Counted from the first letter of the stretch, positions 47,159 through 58,928 are shown. The stretch: 64,000 nucleotides of DNA from SAR116 cluster bacterium (GCA_004213025.1 SHBC01000002.1:12598-76597); one strand, 5' to 3'. The notes: generated by a model from the letters alone, not told the origin. Translations and numbers: made by a program.

Positions 47159-47743
47159 ATGTCACAACGTACGGCGAAATATCTTGCGGTCTATCTTGTA
47201 CTGGCCGTGGCGTCCTTCATCGCCGGCCTGCAGCATTTCGTGCTGACATTACCGCAGGCGCCGCAGGGCAAACTGCAATTCACCGATGGAATCGTTGTCG
47301 TGACCGGCGGGCAGCAGCGGCTCGATGACGGGCTGCGCCTTCTGACCGCGCAGAATGGCGGGAAGATGCTGATTTCAGGCGTTGGCGAGGGCGTCAACCG
47401 GGCCGTGCTGGTGCAAGAGCTTGATCTTGATGACCGCAAGGCCGAATTGCTGTTCTGCTGTGTCGAGCTGGATTTCGAGGCTGGCAACACGCGGGGCAAC
47501 GCCAAAGTGACGCGCGTCTGGGCGCTTGGCCATGACATGCGCTCGCTGCGGCTTGTGACGGCAAGCTATCACATGCCGCGGGCGCTGCTGGTCTTTGCCC
47601 GCGAAATGCCTGAATTCGACCTCTATCAATGGCCGGTGGTACCGGCCGACCTTAATCTGTCAGGCTGGTGGTGGGACCGCGCCATGATGCGGCTGCTGAC
47701 CCGCGAATATGCGAAATATCTGGCGGAAACAATCCGCATCTGA
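47159..47743 (+). CDS. YdcF/ElyC family (DUF218) membrane-anchored protein
   Basis: A 194-residue protein with one N-terminal hydrophobic segment (YLAVYLVLAVASFIAGLQ) and a DUF218 domain. The first strand is GIVVVTGGQQRLDDGLRLL, the middle of the domain EAGNTRGNAKVTRVWAL, and then VTASYHMPRALLVF. ElyC/SanA-type members act in envelope integrity in E. coli. Substrate and activity here are unknown. The start at 47159 (MSQRT) gives a normal N-terminus with GGATGGGCG in front. Upstream in-frame codons lie in the tandem repeat. Confidence 0.85.
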   Translation: MSQRTAKYLAVYLVLAVASFIAGLQHFVLTLPQAPQGKLQFTDGIVVVTGGQQRLDDGLRLLTAQNGGKMLISGVGEGVNRAVLVQELDLDDRKAELLFCCVELDFEAGNTRGNAKVTRVWALGHDMRSLRLVTASYHMPRALLVFAREMPEFDLYQWPVVPADLNLSGWWWDRAMMRLLTREYAKYLAETIRI

Positions 47744-47773
47744 CGCCAGGCAAATCTAACAGGGGGCCGCGCC

Positions 47774-48652
47774 TCAGCTTTGGCCGGCATCGATGATCGA
47801 GCGGCGAATCTCGCGGGTGCGTTGGAACAGGCCCTCAAGCTTGTCCCGCTCGCCCCACCGGATGGCCCGCTGCAGGTCCGAAAGATCCTCGGAGAATCGC
47901 TGCAGCATCTCCAGCACCGCCTCGTCATTATTGATGAAGACGTCACGCCACATCACCGGATCAGAGGCGGCAAGCCGTGTGAAATCACGAAAGCCCGACG
48001 CCGAGAATCTGATCACGTCATTCTTCAGCTGGCTTTCCAGATTGACCGCCGTGCTGACGATTGTGTAGGCGATCAGATGCGGCAGATGCGATGTCAGCGC
48101 CAGCACCTTGTCGTGATAATCGGCATCCATGCGCTCGGCCACAGCATCCATGGCGATAACGAAGGATTCAAACCGCGCCACCTCTGCCTCCGGTACCTCA
48201 CCTGGCAGGATCAGCCAGTAGCGTCCCTTGAACAGGTCGGGAAAGCCGGCCCCGGGGCCGGAATGTTCGGTGCCAGCAAGCGGGTGCGAGGGGATCCAGT
48301 GAATGCCGTCCCCGACATGTGGCGTGACATCGCGCACCACCGACCGCTTGGTCGAGCCGGTATCCGTCAGCACCGCGCCAGGCTTCATTGCCGGAATGAT
48401 CTGTGCCGCCAGCGTGCCAATGGCACCGACCGGCACCGACATTATCACCAGATCGGCATCGGCAACGGCCTCGACCGCGTCGGCGGTAAAGCTGTCGGCA
48501 AGCCCGAGGCGTTTCACCTCGGGGGCAACTTCGGGATCGCTGTCGCACCCGACGATATGGTCGACAATGCCGGCGCGGCGCGCGGCCAGCGCCACCGACG
48601 ATCCGATAAGGCCGATCCCGATGATCGCTACCCTGCTGTAAATCACTGTCAT
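47774..48652 (-). CDS. tyrA: Prephenate/arogenate dehydrogenase
   Basis: An NAD(P)-dependent dehydrogenase of tyrosine synthesis, 292 residues. The dinucleotide site VAIIGIGLIGSSVALA is at residues 8-23. The substrate region has DTGSTKRSVV, HPLAGTEHSGPGAGFPDLFKGRYWIL-like segments and the helical C-terminal domain with SGFRDFTRLAASDPVMW. Its start overlaps the chorismate mutase stop by 4 bp, so the two act in sequence. Preference for prephenate or arogenate is not decided. Confidence 0.95.
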   Translation of the reverse strand: MTVIYSRVAIIGIGLIGSSVALAARRAGIVDHIVGCDSDPEVAPEVKRLGLADSFTADAVEAVADADLVIMSVPVGAIGTLAAQIIPAMKPGAVLTDTGSTKRSVVRDVTPHVGDGIHWIPSHPLAGTEHSGPGAGFPDLFKGRYWLILPGEVPEAEVARFESFVIAMDAVAERMDADYHDKVLALTSHLPHLIAYTIVSTAVNLESQLKNDVIRFSASGFRDFTRLAASDPVMWRDVFINNDEAVLEMLQRFSEDLSDLQRAIRWGERDKLEGLFQRTREIRRSIIDAGQS

Positions 48653-49329
48653 GGCTGTTCCTGATCCGGGGTTGCGGCGATGACGCCGACGACCCGATGT
48701 TCGCCTGCAATGCTGTCGGCGGGCGCGTCCAGCCGCCCCGCCATCCGGTCAATAACCATGCCATCATCGCCGCGACGGGCAATAAGCGTCATTTCCCTCT
48801 CCACGGCATCCGCCGGTTGCCGGCCGATCATCCATGTCGGCGGCAACGCATCCGACCGAAAGGGCGGCGTGCTGGCAATCAGGTGAAACTCTGTATCCGT
48901 CAGCAGCCAGCCAGCCACCTCCGCCTCACAGCTTTCCGGCACCAGCGCCAGACCAACCCCGGCATCGAGCCGCAATCTGACAGCGTCAAGGTCGGCGCAT
49001 TCACGGATCGTGACAAGGCCACCAAAATGCCAGCCTGCCACCGCCATCGCCTGATGATGGACGGCCACCTCAAGCGAGTTGTCCTGCAGCGCCGTGCTTG
49101 CCGTCATCAGCTGACGCCAGACATTTGCCACAAGCTGGCGCGGCAAATCCGGCGCCGCGGCCGCAAGCCGTTCAATCACCGCCGCCTCGCGTCCCGGGCG
49201 ATAGGCCGCATGGCCCTGCTTCGCCGCGATGATGTCACCGGCAAGTGTCATGCGCCGCCGCACCAGCGCAAGGATTTCGTCATCCAGCCGGTTGATGGTC
49301 GCTCGCAGATCGTTCAGATGGTCGGTCAT
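48649..49329 (-). CDS. Chorismate mutase (AroQ type) with C-terminal extension
   Basis: Converts chorismate to prephenate. Residues 1 to about 90 form the AroQ helical domain (LRATINRLDDEILALVRRRMTLAGDIIAAK..GREAAVIERLA), with the Arg/Lys residues that bind substrate. The remaining about 135 residues are not a dehydratase with a readable active site. They resemble a degenerate periplasmic-binding/PDT-like or regulatory domain, as in other alphaproteobacterial chorismate mutases of this length. It overlaps tyrA by 4 bp. Confidence 0.88.
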   Translation of the reverse strand: MTDHLNDLRATINRLDDEILALVRRRMTLAGDIIAAKQGHAAYRPGREAAVIERLAAAAPDLPRQLVANVWRQLMTASTALQDNSLEVAVHHQAMAVAGWHFGGLVTIRECADLDAVRLRLDAGVGLALVPESCEAEVAGWLLTDTEFHLIASTPPFRSDALPPTWMIGRQPADAVEREMTLIARRGDDGMVIDRMAGRLDAPADSIAGEHRVVGVIAATPDQEQP

Positions 49330-49492
49330 ATATGGTCGGTCATGGATCAGGCGATAACTTGGTACAGGACGGGGCTGCGCGCTACATGGCCGGCCAGCCT
49401 CTGTTTCCGGTTCCGTCGCGCCTCAGCCTCTATAGCAGACAGACCGCCGCCGGTGCCAGACAATCGTGAAACCGGGCCCAGAAGTCAGGGTA

Positions 49493-49518
49493 TGGTGATG
49501 GGGCCTGGTGATGGGGCG
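49493..49518. repeat. 13-bp tandem duplication
   Basis: TGGTGATGGGGCC and TGGTGATGGGGCG lie immediately after the stop codon of the minus-strand methyltransferase gene. The 190-bp gap up to the chorismate mutase start holds nothing else recognisable. Confidence 0.8.
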
Positions 49519-49519
49519 G

Positions 49520-50266
49520 TCATTCCGTCCCTTCGCGGATGGCGCCGGTGGGACGCGGCGCAAGCTTGCGGCCGATCGCGGATTTTGCCGTGCGCTGGCG
49601 TCCCGTCTGCCCGGCCGGCGCATAGAGGTTTTTTTCCGCCTCGATCACCAGAACGCCGCCAATGCCGGGCGACCAGTTCCGGCCAATCCGTTCGATCTGC
49701 GGTCCGATTCTGAGAAACAGCCCGGGGGCAGCCGGCGGGGTGAACAGGATTGTCCGCGCCTCGACCGGGGTAAAGCCGTGTTCCTGAAGAAGGTGGCGCA
49801 GCTGGCCGCGCGAATAGGGCCGGCCATGACCAAAAGGCGTCTTTTCCGCGCGCGCCCACAACCCGTTGCGGTTCGGCACCATCACCATCAGCCGCCCGGA
49901 CCCGTCAAGAACGCGCCAGCATTCATCGAGAAGCCGGCTCGGGTTCGGATCGAACTCCAGCGCGTGCAGCAACAGCAGTCGGTCAAGCTGGACGTTCTGC
50001 ACCGGCAGAGCACGGCTATCGACAAGCGCCGCGCGGCCAGGACCCTTCTTCGGCCATCTTAGCGGGCCAAGCCGCATTGGCATCAGCGCCAGCGGGTGAA
50101 GCTGGTCCTCGGCCCTGAGCACCGGCGGCGCATAGCCGACCGCCGCGTTGCAGGCATTCGGTGCCCGGTTCCAGAAAGCCGTCAGGGCGCGGCGCAACCG
50201 CATTGCGACATGACGGCCCTGCCGTGTCCGGTAATAGTCGCGAAGCAGGCCGGCATCCTCGAACAT
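49520..50266 (-). CDS. Class I SAM-dependent methyltransferase (Methyltransf_11-like)
   Basis: A 248-residue alphaproteobacterial protein with a Rossmann methyltransferase fold. It has a motif-I-like AVGYAPPVL (poorer in glycine than usual), DRLLLLHALEFDPNPSRLLDECWRVLDGSGRLMVMVPNRNGLWAR in the motif II-III region, and a C-terminal basic tail. The acceptor is unknown. Relatives often lie beside gloB, which is not present here. It sits 3 bp downstream of folB on the same strand. Confidence 0.8.
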   Translation of the reverse strand: MFEDAGLLRDYYRTRQGRHVAMRLRRALTAFWNRAPNACNAAVGYAPPVLRAEDQLHPLALMPMRLGPLRWPKKGPGRAALVDSRALPVQNVQLDRLLLLHALEFDPNPSRLLDECWRVLDGSGRLMVMVPNRNGLWARAEKTPFGHGRPYSRGQLRHLLQEHGFTPVEARTILFTPPAAPGLFLRIGPQIERIGRNWSPGIGGVLVIEAEKNLYAPAGQTGRQRTAKSAIGRKLAPRPTGAIREGTE

Positions 50267-50269
50267 CGC

Positions 50270-50626
50270 TCAGCCCATATTCGACAGTTCATAGGCGATC
50301 TGCCGGCAATCCTCATAGGCTTCCGGCTTGGCCGTCCGAACCCGCACCGCCGTCACGCCGGGAAGCGCCGCCAGCGAATCGAAAATCTGCCGCGCCAGCG
50401 TTTCCTGAAGATCGAAATGCCGCGCCGTGGCGATGTCGAGGATGGTGGTGCGAATCATGTCGTAATTCAGCGCATCCTCAAGCCTGTCGGTGGTCGGTTC
50501 AGTGGCATCCGCCAGCACGATCTCGGCATCGATCAGCACGGGCTGCGGCGCCAGCCTCTCATGGTCATAGGCACCAATCCGGCAGGCACATTGAAGCCCT
50601 TCGAGAAGAAAGCGGCGATGCAGCAT
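50270..50626 (-). CDS. folB: Dihydroneopterin aldolase
   Basis: Converts 7,8-dihydroneopterin to the hydroxymethyl-dihydropterin used for folate. The family start IxxxGLxxxxxIGxxxHER is visible as FLLEGLQCACRIGAYDHER. ALNYDMIRTTI and ETLARQIFDSL follow. The ATG at 50626 gives the usual length, about 118 residues. A GTG at 50650 overlapping the upstream HAD gene (GTGA) is an alternative that would imply coupling. Confidence 0.88.
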   Translation of the reverse strand: MLHRRFLLEGLQCACRIGAYDHERLAPQPVLIDAEIVLADATEPTTDRLEDALNYDMIRTTILDIATARHFDLQETLARQIFDSLAALPGVTAVRVRTAKPEAYEDCRQIAYELSNMG

Positions 50627-50646
50627 GGTGGGGTGTCTCTCCTGCC

Positions 50647-51600
50647 TCACTGAAGTGTTGCGGCAATCCAGTCCGGCGCGATTCCGCAGGCCCTGATCAT
50701 ATCATGTGCGCCGCCATCACAGAACAGCCCATAGCCTGTCAGCAGCACCGCCTGCAGACCGGCCGCCCGCGCGCCCAGAATGTCGGTATGAAGCGAATCG
50801 CCGACCATCGCCACCCGGCCCCGCTCGAACTGCCGGCCATAGACCTGTTCCAGCTTTGCGCAGGCAAGATCGAAGGCGGCGCGGTGCGGCTTGCCATACC
50901 AGCGCGGCGCGATGCCGGTGGCCTGCATCGCCCGCACCGCCCAATAGCCGGGCTCGGCCGAGAAAGCCCCGCCAAGCGGGGCGCTGATATCAGGATTGCC
51001 AACAAGAAGATCGCGCCCGCCTCGTGCCAGCGCGCCTTCCAGCGCCGCCTGGAGCGAATCATCCCAGTCAGCCGATCCAAGAAAGGCAAAGCTTTGCGCG
51101 CGTTCAAACAGATCCGCATCGCCGGCAAGGGTAAGTTCGTTGGCAACGCCAAGCGGGCGCGCCGCCGGGCCTAGCGCGGCGACAATCCGCCCGGCCGCCA
51201 CATCCGGCAGCGCGGCCTCCAGCGAATCCCGGCTTGATACCACCTGCGGGCGTGTGATTGGCAGCCCCCAGTCGCGGTATTTGCCCCAGCTGGCGTCGGC
51301 CCCCTTGCCGGCGCCATTCGTCAACACCATCACCGCGATATCGCGGGCCGCCGCCATCTCCAGCACCTCATGGATGCCGTCGATCAGGCTGGCCCCGACA
51401 TTGATCACGCCGAACCCGTCGAGGATCAGCGCATCGACATGCGGCAGGATCTCGACAAGGCACGGAACCTCGCGCGTTGGTACGGCAGGTGGCACCGCCG
51501 GTGGCATATGCGGGCGCAGCGCCTCATACATGGCGATGATGTCATCCAGCGTTATGGCCTCGGGCGCTGGAATCGACAGGCCGGCAAGCGAAACGGTCAT
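50647..51600 (-). CDS. HAD-IIA family hydrolase (TIGR01459 type)
   Basis: A 317-residue phosphatase-like protein of the NagD/HAD-IIA superfamily. Motif I is DALILDGFGVINVGASL, motif II lies in VMVLTNGAGKG, and the C-terminal motif is VAMVGDSLHTDILGARAAGLQ. The substrate is unknown. The 40 residues before the HAD core contain a duplicated PPAV segment. It is first in a HAD-folB-methyltransferase run. Confidence 0.85.
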   Translation of the reverse strand: MTVSLAGLSIPAPEAITLDDIIAMYEALRPHMPPAVPPAVPTREVPCLVEILPHVDALILDGFGVINVGASLIDGIHEVLEMAAARDIAVMVLTNGAGKGADASWGKYRDWGLPITRPQVVSSRDSLEAALPDVAAGRIVAALGPAARPLGVANELTLAGDADLFERAQSFAFLGSADWDDSLQAALEGALARGGRDLLVGNPDISAPLGGAFSAEPGYWAVRAMQATGIAPRWYGKPHRAAFDLACAKLEQVYGRQFERGRVAMVGDSLHTDILGARAAGLQAVLLTGYGLFCDGGAHDMIRACGIAPDWIAATLQ

Positions 51601-51649
51601 GAAATCCTCGGCATTATGGTTTCAGCGGAATGTCGTCGGGCGACGGGGA

Positions 51650-52150
51650 TCAGGAAAGCCGCGCCGCGGTGATGAATTCACCAAACGCCTCGCACCATAT
51701 CAGCAGCGCCGGAAAATCACCAACCTCAACACCCGGCGGAACGGCAAGATCAAAATTGCTGAAGGCCTTGACCGGCCCGATATCGACCGATTGCGCCTTG
51801 ATGGCGAGGAAGGCGGCCTCGTCCTCGACAAAGGCCGGGGTCAGATAGAGACGGTAATCCGGGCCGGGCGCGATCCGCCCGTCAAGCCAGACGCGCTGCT
51901 GGCTGACATGGACGACGCCCTCGCCCCAGTGAAAGGCGTCGGAGCCTGCCAGATCGCGGGTGAAGGTGCCGCTTCGCTCGGCGCTTGCCTCAAGCTGTGC
52001 CAGCGCCGCGCTGTCGAGACCATCCTCGGCGGTCAGAATCGGCAGGAAATAGACGCCAAGCGCAAAGCCGACCAGCAGCCCGGCGCCGAATTTCGCGGCA
52101 CCGAACAGAATGATGTGGCGCCGCGCGACAGCAAGAAGGGATGTAACCAT
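51650..52150 (-). CDS. DM13-domain membrane-anchored protein
   Basis: A 166-residue protein with an N-terminal transmembrane helix (FGAAKFGAGLLVGFALGVYFL) and a DM13-type domain. The domain shows SGTFTRDLAGSDAFHWGEGVVHVSQ, GPDYRLYLTPAF and the characteristic ALLIWCEAFGEFITAARL with its single Cys. DM13 domains are proposed to be redox/electron-transfer modules. The role here is unknown. The ATG at 52150 is chosen. Codons upstream run through a 17-bp tandem repeat. Confidence 0.78.
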   Translation of the reverse strand: MVTSLLAVARRHIILFGAAKFGAGLLVGFALGVYFLPILTAEDGLDSAALAQLEASAERSGTFTRDLAGSDAFHWGEGVVHVSQQRVWLDGRIAPGPDYRLYLTPAFVEDEAAFLAIKAQSVDIGPVKAFSNFDLAVPPGVEVGDFPALLIWCEAFGEFITAARLS

Positions 52151-52173
52151 GGCTAACACTCTGTGTTGTCCGG

Positions 52174-52224
52174 ATATGAAGGGCGCCTGCATGTGAAGGG
52201 CGCCTGCATATGAAGGGCGATTGC
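52174..52224. repeat. 17-bp tandem repeat, 3 copies
   Basis: ATATGAAGGGCGCCTGC, ATGTGAAGGGCGCCTGC and ATATGAAGGGCGATTGC in the divergent gap between the DM13 gene and the enolase-superfamily gene. Confidence 0.93.
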
Positions 52225-52348
52225 AGTCGCCACAACGATATGCCAGCATTCGCGACATGATAGCCGATGCGGCGGCGGTGCGGCAGCCCCTGTTCGCACC
52301 GTTATTTCACGATTGCGAGCGCGAATCGCGGCGGGCAGGGAGGCGTTG

Positions 52349-53569
52349 ATGCGGCTCGAATCACTGGAAACCTTCATCGTCGGCACGCCGCCGCCAGGTT
52401 TTGGCGGGCGGTATTTCATCTTCGTACGGCTGAAAACCGCCTGCGGGATCACCGGCATTGGCGAGATTTACGCTGCCAGCTTTGCACCGGAAGTCGTCTG
52501 CCACATGGCCGAGGACATGTTCCAGCGCTATCTTGAAGGCATGCCGCCCGACAGGATCGAGCATTTCTGGCGCCGCGCGCACGGCTCCGGCTTCACCCAT
52601 CGCCCCGACGCCTCGGTCCAGGGCGTGGTGAGCGGGCTGGAAATGGCCTGCTGGGACATCGTCGGCAAGGCGCTTGACCGGCCTGTCTATGCGCTTCTTG
52701 GCGGGCTGGTGAATGACCGTCTGCGGACCTACACCTATCTTTATCCCGACGAGGACAAGGCGGCTGCCGATTTCTATAACGACCCGCTGGCCAGCGCCGA
52801 GGCCGCCGCGGCGCGCGTCGCCGAGGGCTTTACCGCGGTCAAGTTCGACCCGGCGGGGCAATATACCGTCTATGACGGACGCATGCCCGATCTTGAGGCA
52901 ATGACCCGAAGCGAGACCTTCTGCCGCGAGCTCCGCGCCGCTGTCGGTGACAGTGCCGATCTGCTGTTCGGCACGCATGGCCAGTTCACCGCCGCCGGCG
53001 CGCTGCGCCTGGCACAGCGGTTGGAGGCGTATGACCCGCTCTGGTTCGAGGAGCCCTGCCCCCCCGACATGCCGGAGGAAATGGCGAAGGTGGCCGCCGG
53101 CACCTCGATCCCGGTGGCGACCGGCGAGAGGCTGTGCAGCAAATTTGAATTTGCCCGCGTTCTGGAATGCGGGGCGGCAGCGATCCTGCAGCCGGACCTT
53201 GGCCGGGCCGGCGGCATTCTCGAGGGCAAGAAGATCGCCGCCATGGCGGAGACACGCTATGTCCAGGTGGCACCGCACCTCTATTGCGGGCCGGTTGTGG
53301 CCGCCGCGAATATCCAGTTGGCCGCCTGCATTCCGAATTTCCTGATTCTGGAATCCATCGGCAAGATGGACGGATTTCACGCCAGCCTGCTGCAAACACC
53401 ATTGCATTGGGAGGATGGATACATCATTCCGCCCACCGCGCCGGGACTTGGCATCGAACTTGACGATGCGGTTGTCGCGGCGCACCCATGGCGGGGCGAC
53501 AGGCTGCATCTTGAGATGGGCGACACCCCTCACGATGCGAAACGGCATGGTCTTTTCGGTGGCGGATGA
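52349..53569 (+). CDS. Mandelate racemase/muconate lactonizing enzyme family protein
   Basis: An enolase-superfamily sugar-acid dehydratase or isomerase candidate, 406 residues. The N-terminal capping domain runs to about residue 115 and the barrel follows. FTAVKFDPAG supplies a strand-2 lysine. WFEEPCPPD and ATGERL give the second and third metal-ligand regions, and QPDLGRAGG and APHLYCGPV the C-terminal acid/base region. Strand 3 reads LLFGTHGQFT, where an Asp ligand is usual. The substrate cannot be named. The ATG at 52349 follows GGGAGG. It stands alone between the DM13 gene and rplU. Confidence 0.85.
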   Translation: MRLESLETFIVGTPPPGFGGRYFIFVRLKTACGITGIGEIYAASFAPEVVCHMAEDMFQRYLEGMPPDRIEHFWRRAHGSGFTHRPDASVQGVVSGLEMACWDIVGKALDRPVYALLGGLVNDRLRTYTYLYPDEDKAAADFYNDPLASAEAAAARVAEGFTAVKFDPAGQYTVYDGRMPDLEAMTRSETFCRELRAAVGDSADLLFGTHGQFTAAGALRLAQRLEAYDPLWFEEPCPPDMPEEMAKVAAGTSIPVATGERLCSKFEFARVLECGAAAILQPDLGRAGGILEGKKIAAMAETRYVQVAPHLYCGPVVAAANIQLAACIPNFLILESIGKMDGFHASLLQTPLHWEDGYIIPPTAPGLGIELDDAVVAAHPWRGDRLHLEMGDTPHDAKRHGLFGGG

Positions 53570-53644
53570 CACAGCCTGCAGGCGAAGCTGTCAATGCCGG
53601 CGGATATCCATCTGAAATCCTAGCAGGATAGCGCGATTGCGGTC

Positions 53645-53672
53645 TTGACAGCGGCGCATCGAGGCGTATATT
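53645..53672 (+). promoter_or_regulatory. Sigma-70 promoter of rplU-rpmA
   Basis: TTGACA (53645-53650), a 16-bp spacer and TATATT (53667-53672), about 150 bp upstream of rplU. This is the best promoter match in the window, and the long leader could hold ribosomal-protein control. Confidence 0.75.
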
Positions 53673-53823
53673 CCAGCGCAATCCGCTTTGGGGTTCCAGA
53701 GCGGTATGTTTTTGTTTTCCACCCACCCGGGTAGTGACAGCTGGAACGCGGCTCAGCCGGCGACACGCTGTCAGGGGCGAGGCCTCAACAGGTCAGTCTG
53801 CAAAGGGCGCGGGAGGAACGAGG

Positions 53824-54288
53824 ATGGAAGCCATGTATGCGTTGGTAAAAACAGGCGGCAAGCAGTATCGCGTGTCGAAAGACGACACAATTCTCGTCGA
53901 GCGGATTTCCGCTGATGAAGGCGCCGAGGTTATTCTCGATGATATCGTGATGCTTGGCGACGGTGACAAGGTAACGATTGGCACGCCGCGCGTTGAAGGC
54001 GCCGCTGTCAGTGCCACCGTGATGCGCCAGACCCGCGGCCCGAAGATCATCATCTTCCGCCGCAAGCGCCGGAAGAACCACCGCCGCACCCAGGGTCATC
54101 GCCAGGATCTGACCCTGCTGAAGATCAACGCCATCGCCGAGGACGGCAAGTCGCTGACGCCGAAGGCCGCGCCGAAGAAGGCCGCCGCCAAAACGGAAGA
54201 AGCCAAGGCTGCCCCGAAGAAGGCACCGGCCAAGAAGGCAGCTGCGAAAAAGACGGCAGCGAAAAAGGCCGCCGCAAAGAAATCCTAG
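53824..54288 (+). CDS. rplU: 50S ribosomal protein L21 with Lys/Ala-rich tail
   Basis: A large-subunit protein that binds 23S rRNA. The core [14 protein letters not shown] through [13 protein letters not shown] is normal to about residue 105. The following about 50 residues are a histone-H1-like tail of alternating Lys/Ala/Pro blocks ([18 protein letters not shown]). Similar tails occur in some alphaproteobacterial L21 proteins. The ATG at 53824 is favoured by GGGAGG seven bases upstream. The ATG three codons later is the classical start. It is first in rplU-rpmA. Confidence 0.97.
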   Translation: MEAMYALVKTGGKQYRVSKDDTILVERISADEGAEVILDDIVMLGDGDKVTIGTPRVEGAAVSATVMRQTRGPKIIIFRRKRRKNHRRTQGHRQDLTLLKINAIAEDGKSLTPKAAPKKAAAKTEEAKAAPKKAPAKKAAAKKTAAKKAAAKKS

Positions 54289-54343
54289 ATAGATTGTCCA
54301 ATCTGGCGCGCCGGGCGCGCCGACAGCTGAAGGGAGCTGGAAA

Positions 54344-54613
54344 ATGGCACATAAAAAAGCAGGCGGTAGCTCTCGTAACGGCCGCGATTCCGCAGGACGC
54401 CGTCTCGGCGTAAAGAAGTTCGGTGGTGAAGCGGTTCTGGCCGGCAACATCATCATGCGCCAGCGCGGCACCAAGGTTCATCCCGGCGAGAATGTCGGCA
54501 TGGGCAAGGACCACACATTGTTCGCCCTTATCGAAGGCAAGGTTGCCTTCAAGGAAAAGTCCGGCGGGCGCATGTTCGTGAACGTGCTGCCAACCGCAGA
54601 GGCCGCCGAATAA
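54344..54613 (+). CDS. rpmA: 50S ribosomal protein L27
   Basis: A large-subunit protein near the peptidyl-transferase centre, 89 residues. It starts [16 protein letters not shown] and shows [35 protein letters not shown], the family signature. The extended N-terminus needing cleavage in Firmicutes is absent. It lies 55 bp downstream of rplU, ahead of obgE, a classical order. Confidence 0.98.
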   Translation: MAHKKAGGSSRNGRDSAGRRLGVKKFGGEAVLAGNIIMRQRGTKVHPGENVGMGKDHTLFALIEGKVAFKEKSGGRMFVNVLPTAEAAE

Positions 54614-54658
54614 GGCGCGCCGGTCGACAGGATCGGGCGCCGACACAGGCGGTCTGAA

Positions 54659-54692
54659 CAAGGGGGACGCCACAGGTTGTTCCCCTTTTTTG
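54659..54692 (+). terminator. Probable terminator after rpmA
   Basis: An imperfect hairpin with AAGGGG and CCCCTT arms is followed by a run of T, between rpmA and obgE. Confidence 0.65.
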
Positions 54693-54748
54693 TTGCCGAC
54701 ACCACCATGGTGATAAAGAGTATCCAGCGCAGGGCATTTGCCGGGTAA

Positions 54749-56922
<2,174 letters not shown>

Positions 56923-56949
56923 GTGCCACGACCCGTCACAGGAGTCATG

Positions 56950-58260
56950 ATGACAGAGATGTCCAAGACAGGCAGCCAGACTGCCAACGATCATGCGGCC
57001 CATGCGGCCCATGCCGCAATGATCTCAGCGCTGGTCGGCGATTCGCGCGCCGCCCAGTCGGTGCTGGCGCAATCCGCCTATGAGGCCCGAATCGCCGCAC
57101 TGACACAGGCTGCCGCGCTGATTCGCGGTGCCACGGGCGAAATTCTGGCGCGCAACGCGCTGGATGTGACGCGCGCTGGTGAAAACGGCATTGGCGCCGC
57201 CTTCATTGACCGGCTAACGCTGACAGAAGACCGGATCGAGGCGATGGCGGCGGGCCTTGAGGATATCACCGGGCTTGGCGATCCGATTGGGCGCGAACTG
57301 GCGCGCTGGACACGGCCGAACGGTCTCGACATCGCGCGGGTGGCGACACCGCTTGGCGTGATCGGGGTGATCTATGAATCGCGGCCCAATGTGACCGTCG
57401 ATGCCGCCGGGCTGTGCCTGATCGCCGGCAATGCGGCGATCCTTCGTGGCGGGTCCGACAGCCGCGAGACATCGGCCTTTCTGGCGGGCCTGATGGCCGA
57501 TGGTCTTGCCGCGGCCGGCCTGCCGCCGCATGCCGTGCAGATGGTGCCAACCGATGACCGCGGGGCGGTTGGCGCGATGCTGGCCGCGAGTGGCGAGATC
57601 GATGTCATCATCCCGCGTGGCGGCAAATCGCTGGTTGAGCGTGTGCAGACCGAGGCGCGGGTACCGGTATTCGCGCATCTTGAAGGCATCTGCCATCTTT
57701 TTGTGGATGCAGCCGCCGACCCCGACAAGGCGGTAGAGATTGCGGTCAACGCCAAGATGCGGCGCACCGGAATCTGCGGCGCCGCGGAAACAATCCTGAT
57801 TGATGAAGCGGTGGCACCGACGTTGTTGCCGTCCATCGCCGATGCCCTGCAGCAAGCTGGCTGCGCGATTCGCGGCGATGACGCCAGCTGCGAGCTTGTC
57901 GCCGGCGCCACTGCGGCCAATGAGGCCGACTGGTCGACCGAATATCTGGACAGCATCATTTCGGTGCGAATCGTGCCGGATATCAATGCCGCCATCGACC
58001 ATATCGCCACCTATGGGTCGAACCATACCGACTGTATTATCACCGAGGATGCCGCCCGCGCCGAGCAGTTCCTGCAGCAGGTGGACAGCGCCATTGTCAT
58101 GGTCAATGCGTCGACGCAGTTCGCCGACGGCGGTGAATTCGGCATGGGCGCCGAGATCGGCATCGCCACTGGCCGGATGCATGCACGCGGACCGGTTGGC
58201 GCGCACCAGCTGACAAGCTTCAAATATGTCGTCAGGGGCAATGGACAGACACGCCCCTGA
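56950..58260 (+). CDS. proA: Gamma-glutamyl phosphate reductase
   Basis: The second proline-pathway enzyme, 436 residues. It shows [43 protein letters not shown], the catalytic Cys region [16 protein letters not shown], and [21 protein letters not shown]. The start codon is the second of two adjacent ATGs, five bases after AGGAG. The first ATG (56947) is close to the site. The N-terminal residues include a His-Ala-Ala triplet repeat from a 9-bp tandem unit. Confidence 0.97.
   Translation: MTEMSKTGSQTANDHAAHAAHAAMISALVGDSRAAQSVLAQSAYEARIAALTQAAALIRGATGEILARNALDVTRAGENGIGAAFIDRLTLTEDRIEAMAAGLEDITGLGDPIGRELARWTRPNGLDIARVATPLGVIGVIYESRPNVTVDAAGLCLIAGNAAILRGGSDSRETSAFLAGLMADGLAAAGLPPHAVQMVPTDDRGAVGAMLAASGEIDVIIPRGGKSLVERVQTEARVPVFAHLEGICHLFVDAAADPDKAVEIAVNAKMRRTGICGAAETILIDEAVAPTLLPSIADALQQAGCAIRGDDASCELVAGATAANEADWSTEYLDSIISVRIVPDINAAIDHIATYGSNHTDCIITEDAARAEQFLQQVDSAIVMVNASTQFADGGEFGMGAEIGIATGRMHARGPVGAHQLTSFKYVVRGNGQTRP
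56992..57018. repeat. 9-bp tandem repeat, 3 copies, N-terminus of proA
   Basis: CATGCGGCC twice, then CATGCCGCA, in frame, encoding (His-Ala-Ala)3. Confidence 0.9.
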
Positions 58261-58891
58261 TCGCGGCCGGCACCGCCGCCACCGGACACCACGTCTGTTC
58301 CATGACCGGCGGCGGCTGCGTGTCGGGTTGTTTGGCGGGTCCTTCAATCCGGCGCATGACGGGCATCTTCACCTCTCCGACCTGGCCCAGCGGCAGCTTC
58401 GGCTCGACGAGGTGTGGTGGCTCGTCAGCCCACAGAACCCGCTGAAGAACGAGACCGGCATGGCGTCGCTGGCGACACGGCTTGCCGCGGCGCGGCACCT
58501 TGTCGGCAACCGGCGGCGCGTGCAGGTCATCGCGCCGGAGGCCGAATTCCGGTCAAGCCTGACTTTCCGCACCCTGCAGAGGCTTCGCGCGCGCTGTCCC
58601 GGGCATAATTTCATTTGGCTCATGGGGGCCGACAATCTGGTCGGCTTTGCAAACTGGCAGCGGCACGATGTCATCGCCAGAACCATGCCCATTGCGGTGA
58701 TTGACAGGCCGGGCTATTCTTATTCTGCGTTGAGGGCAGGAGCGGCGCTCCTGCGCCGCCGGATGACACCGCGTCAGATGGCCAGGGAACTGGCATCATC
58801 GGAGCGGGACAGAATCGGGTGGTGTTTCATCGCTGGGCGCCGACACCATGCGTCGGCAACAGCTCTGCGACAGGCTCGGCACCGGGCATGA
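58241..58891 (+). CDS. nadD: Nicotinate-nucleotide adenylyltransferase
   Basis: Makes deamido-NAD+ from nicotinate mononucleotide and ATP. The nucleotidyltransferase motif is [17 protein letters not shown] (HxGH) and the C-terminal part holds IWLMGADNL. An Arg/His-rich stretch of about 25 residues precedes the fold. The start lies within the end of proA. The ATG at 58241 is chosen and 58226 is possible. The usual terminal ISSTxIR motif is poorly conserved here ([11 protein letters not shown]), with Ser-Ala-Thr-x-Leu-Arg in its place. Confidence 0.92.
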   Translation: MDRHAPDRGRHRRHRTPRLFHDRRRLRVGLFGGSFNPAHDGHLHLSDLAQRQLRLDEVWWLVSPQNPLKNETGMASLATRLAAARHLVGNRRRVQVIAPEAEFRSSLTFRTLQRLRARCPGHNFIWLMGADNLVGFANWQRHDVIARTMPIAVIDRPGYSYSALRAGAALLRRRMTPRQMARELASSERDRIGWCFIAGRRHHASATALRQARHRA

Positions 58892-58928
58892 CGGCAGGGC
58901 GCAAAACTGGAGAGAGACGATTAGCAGA

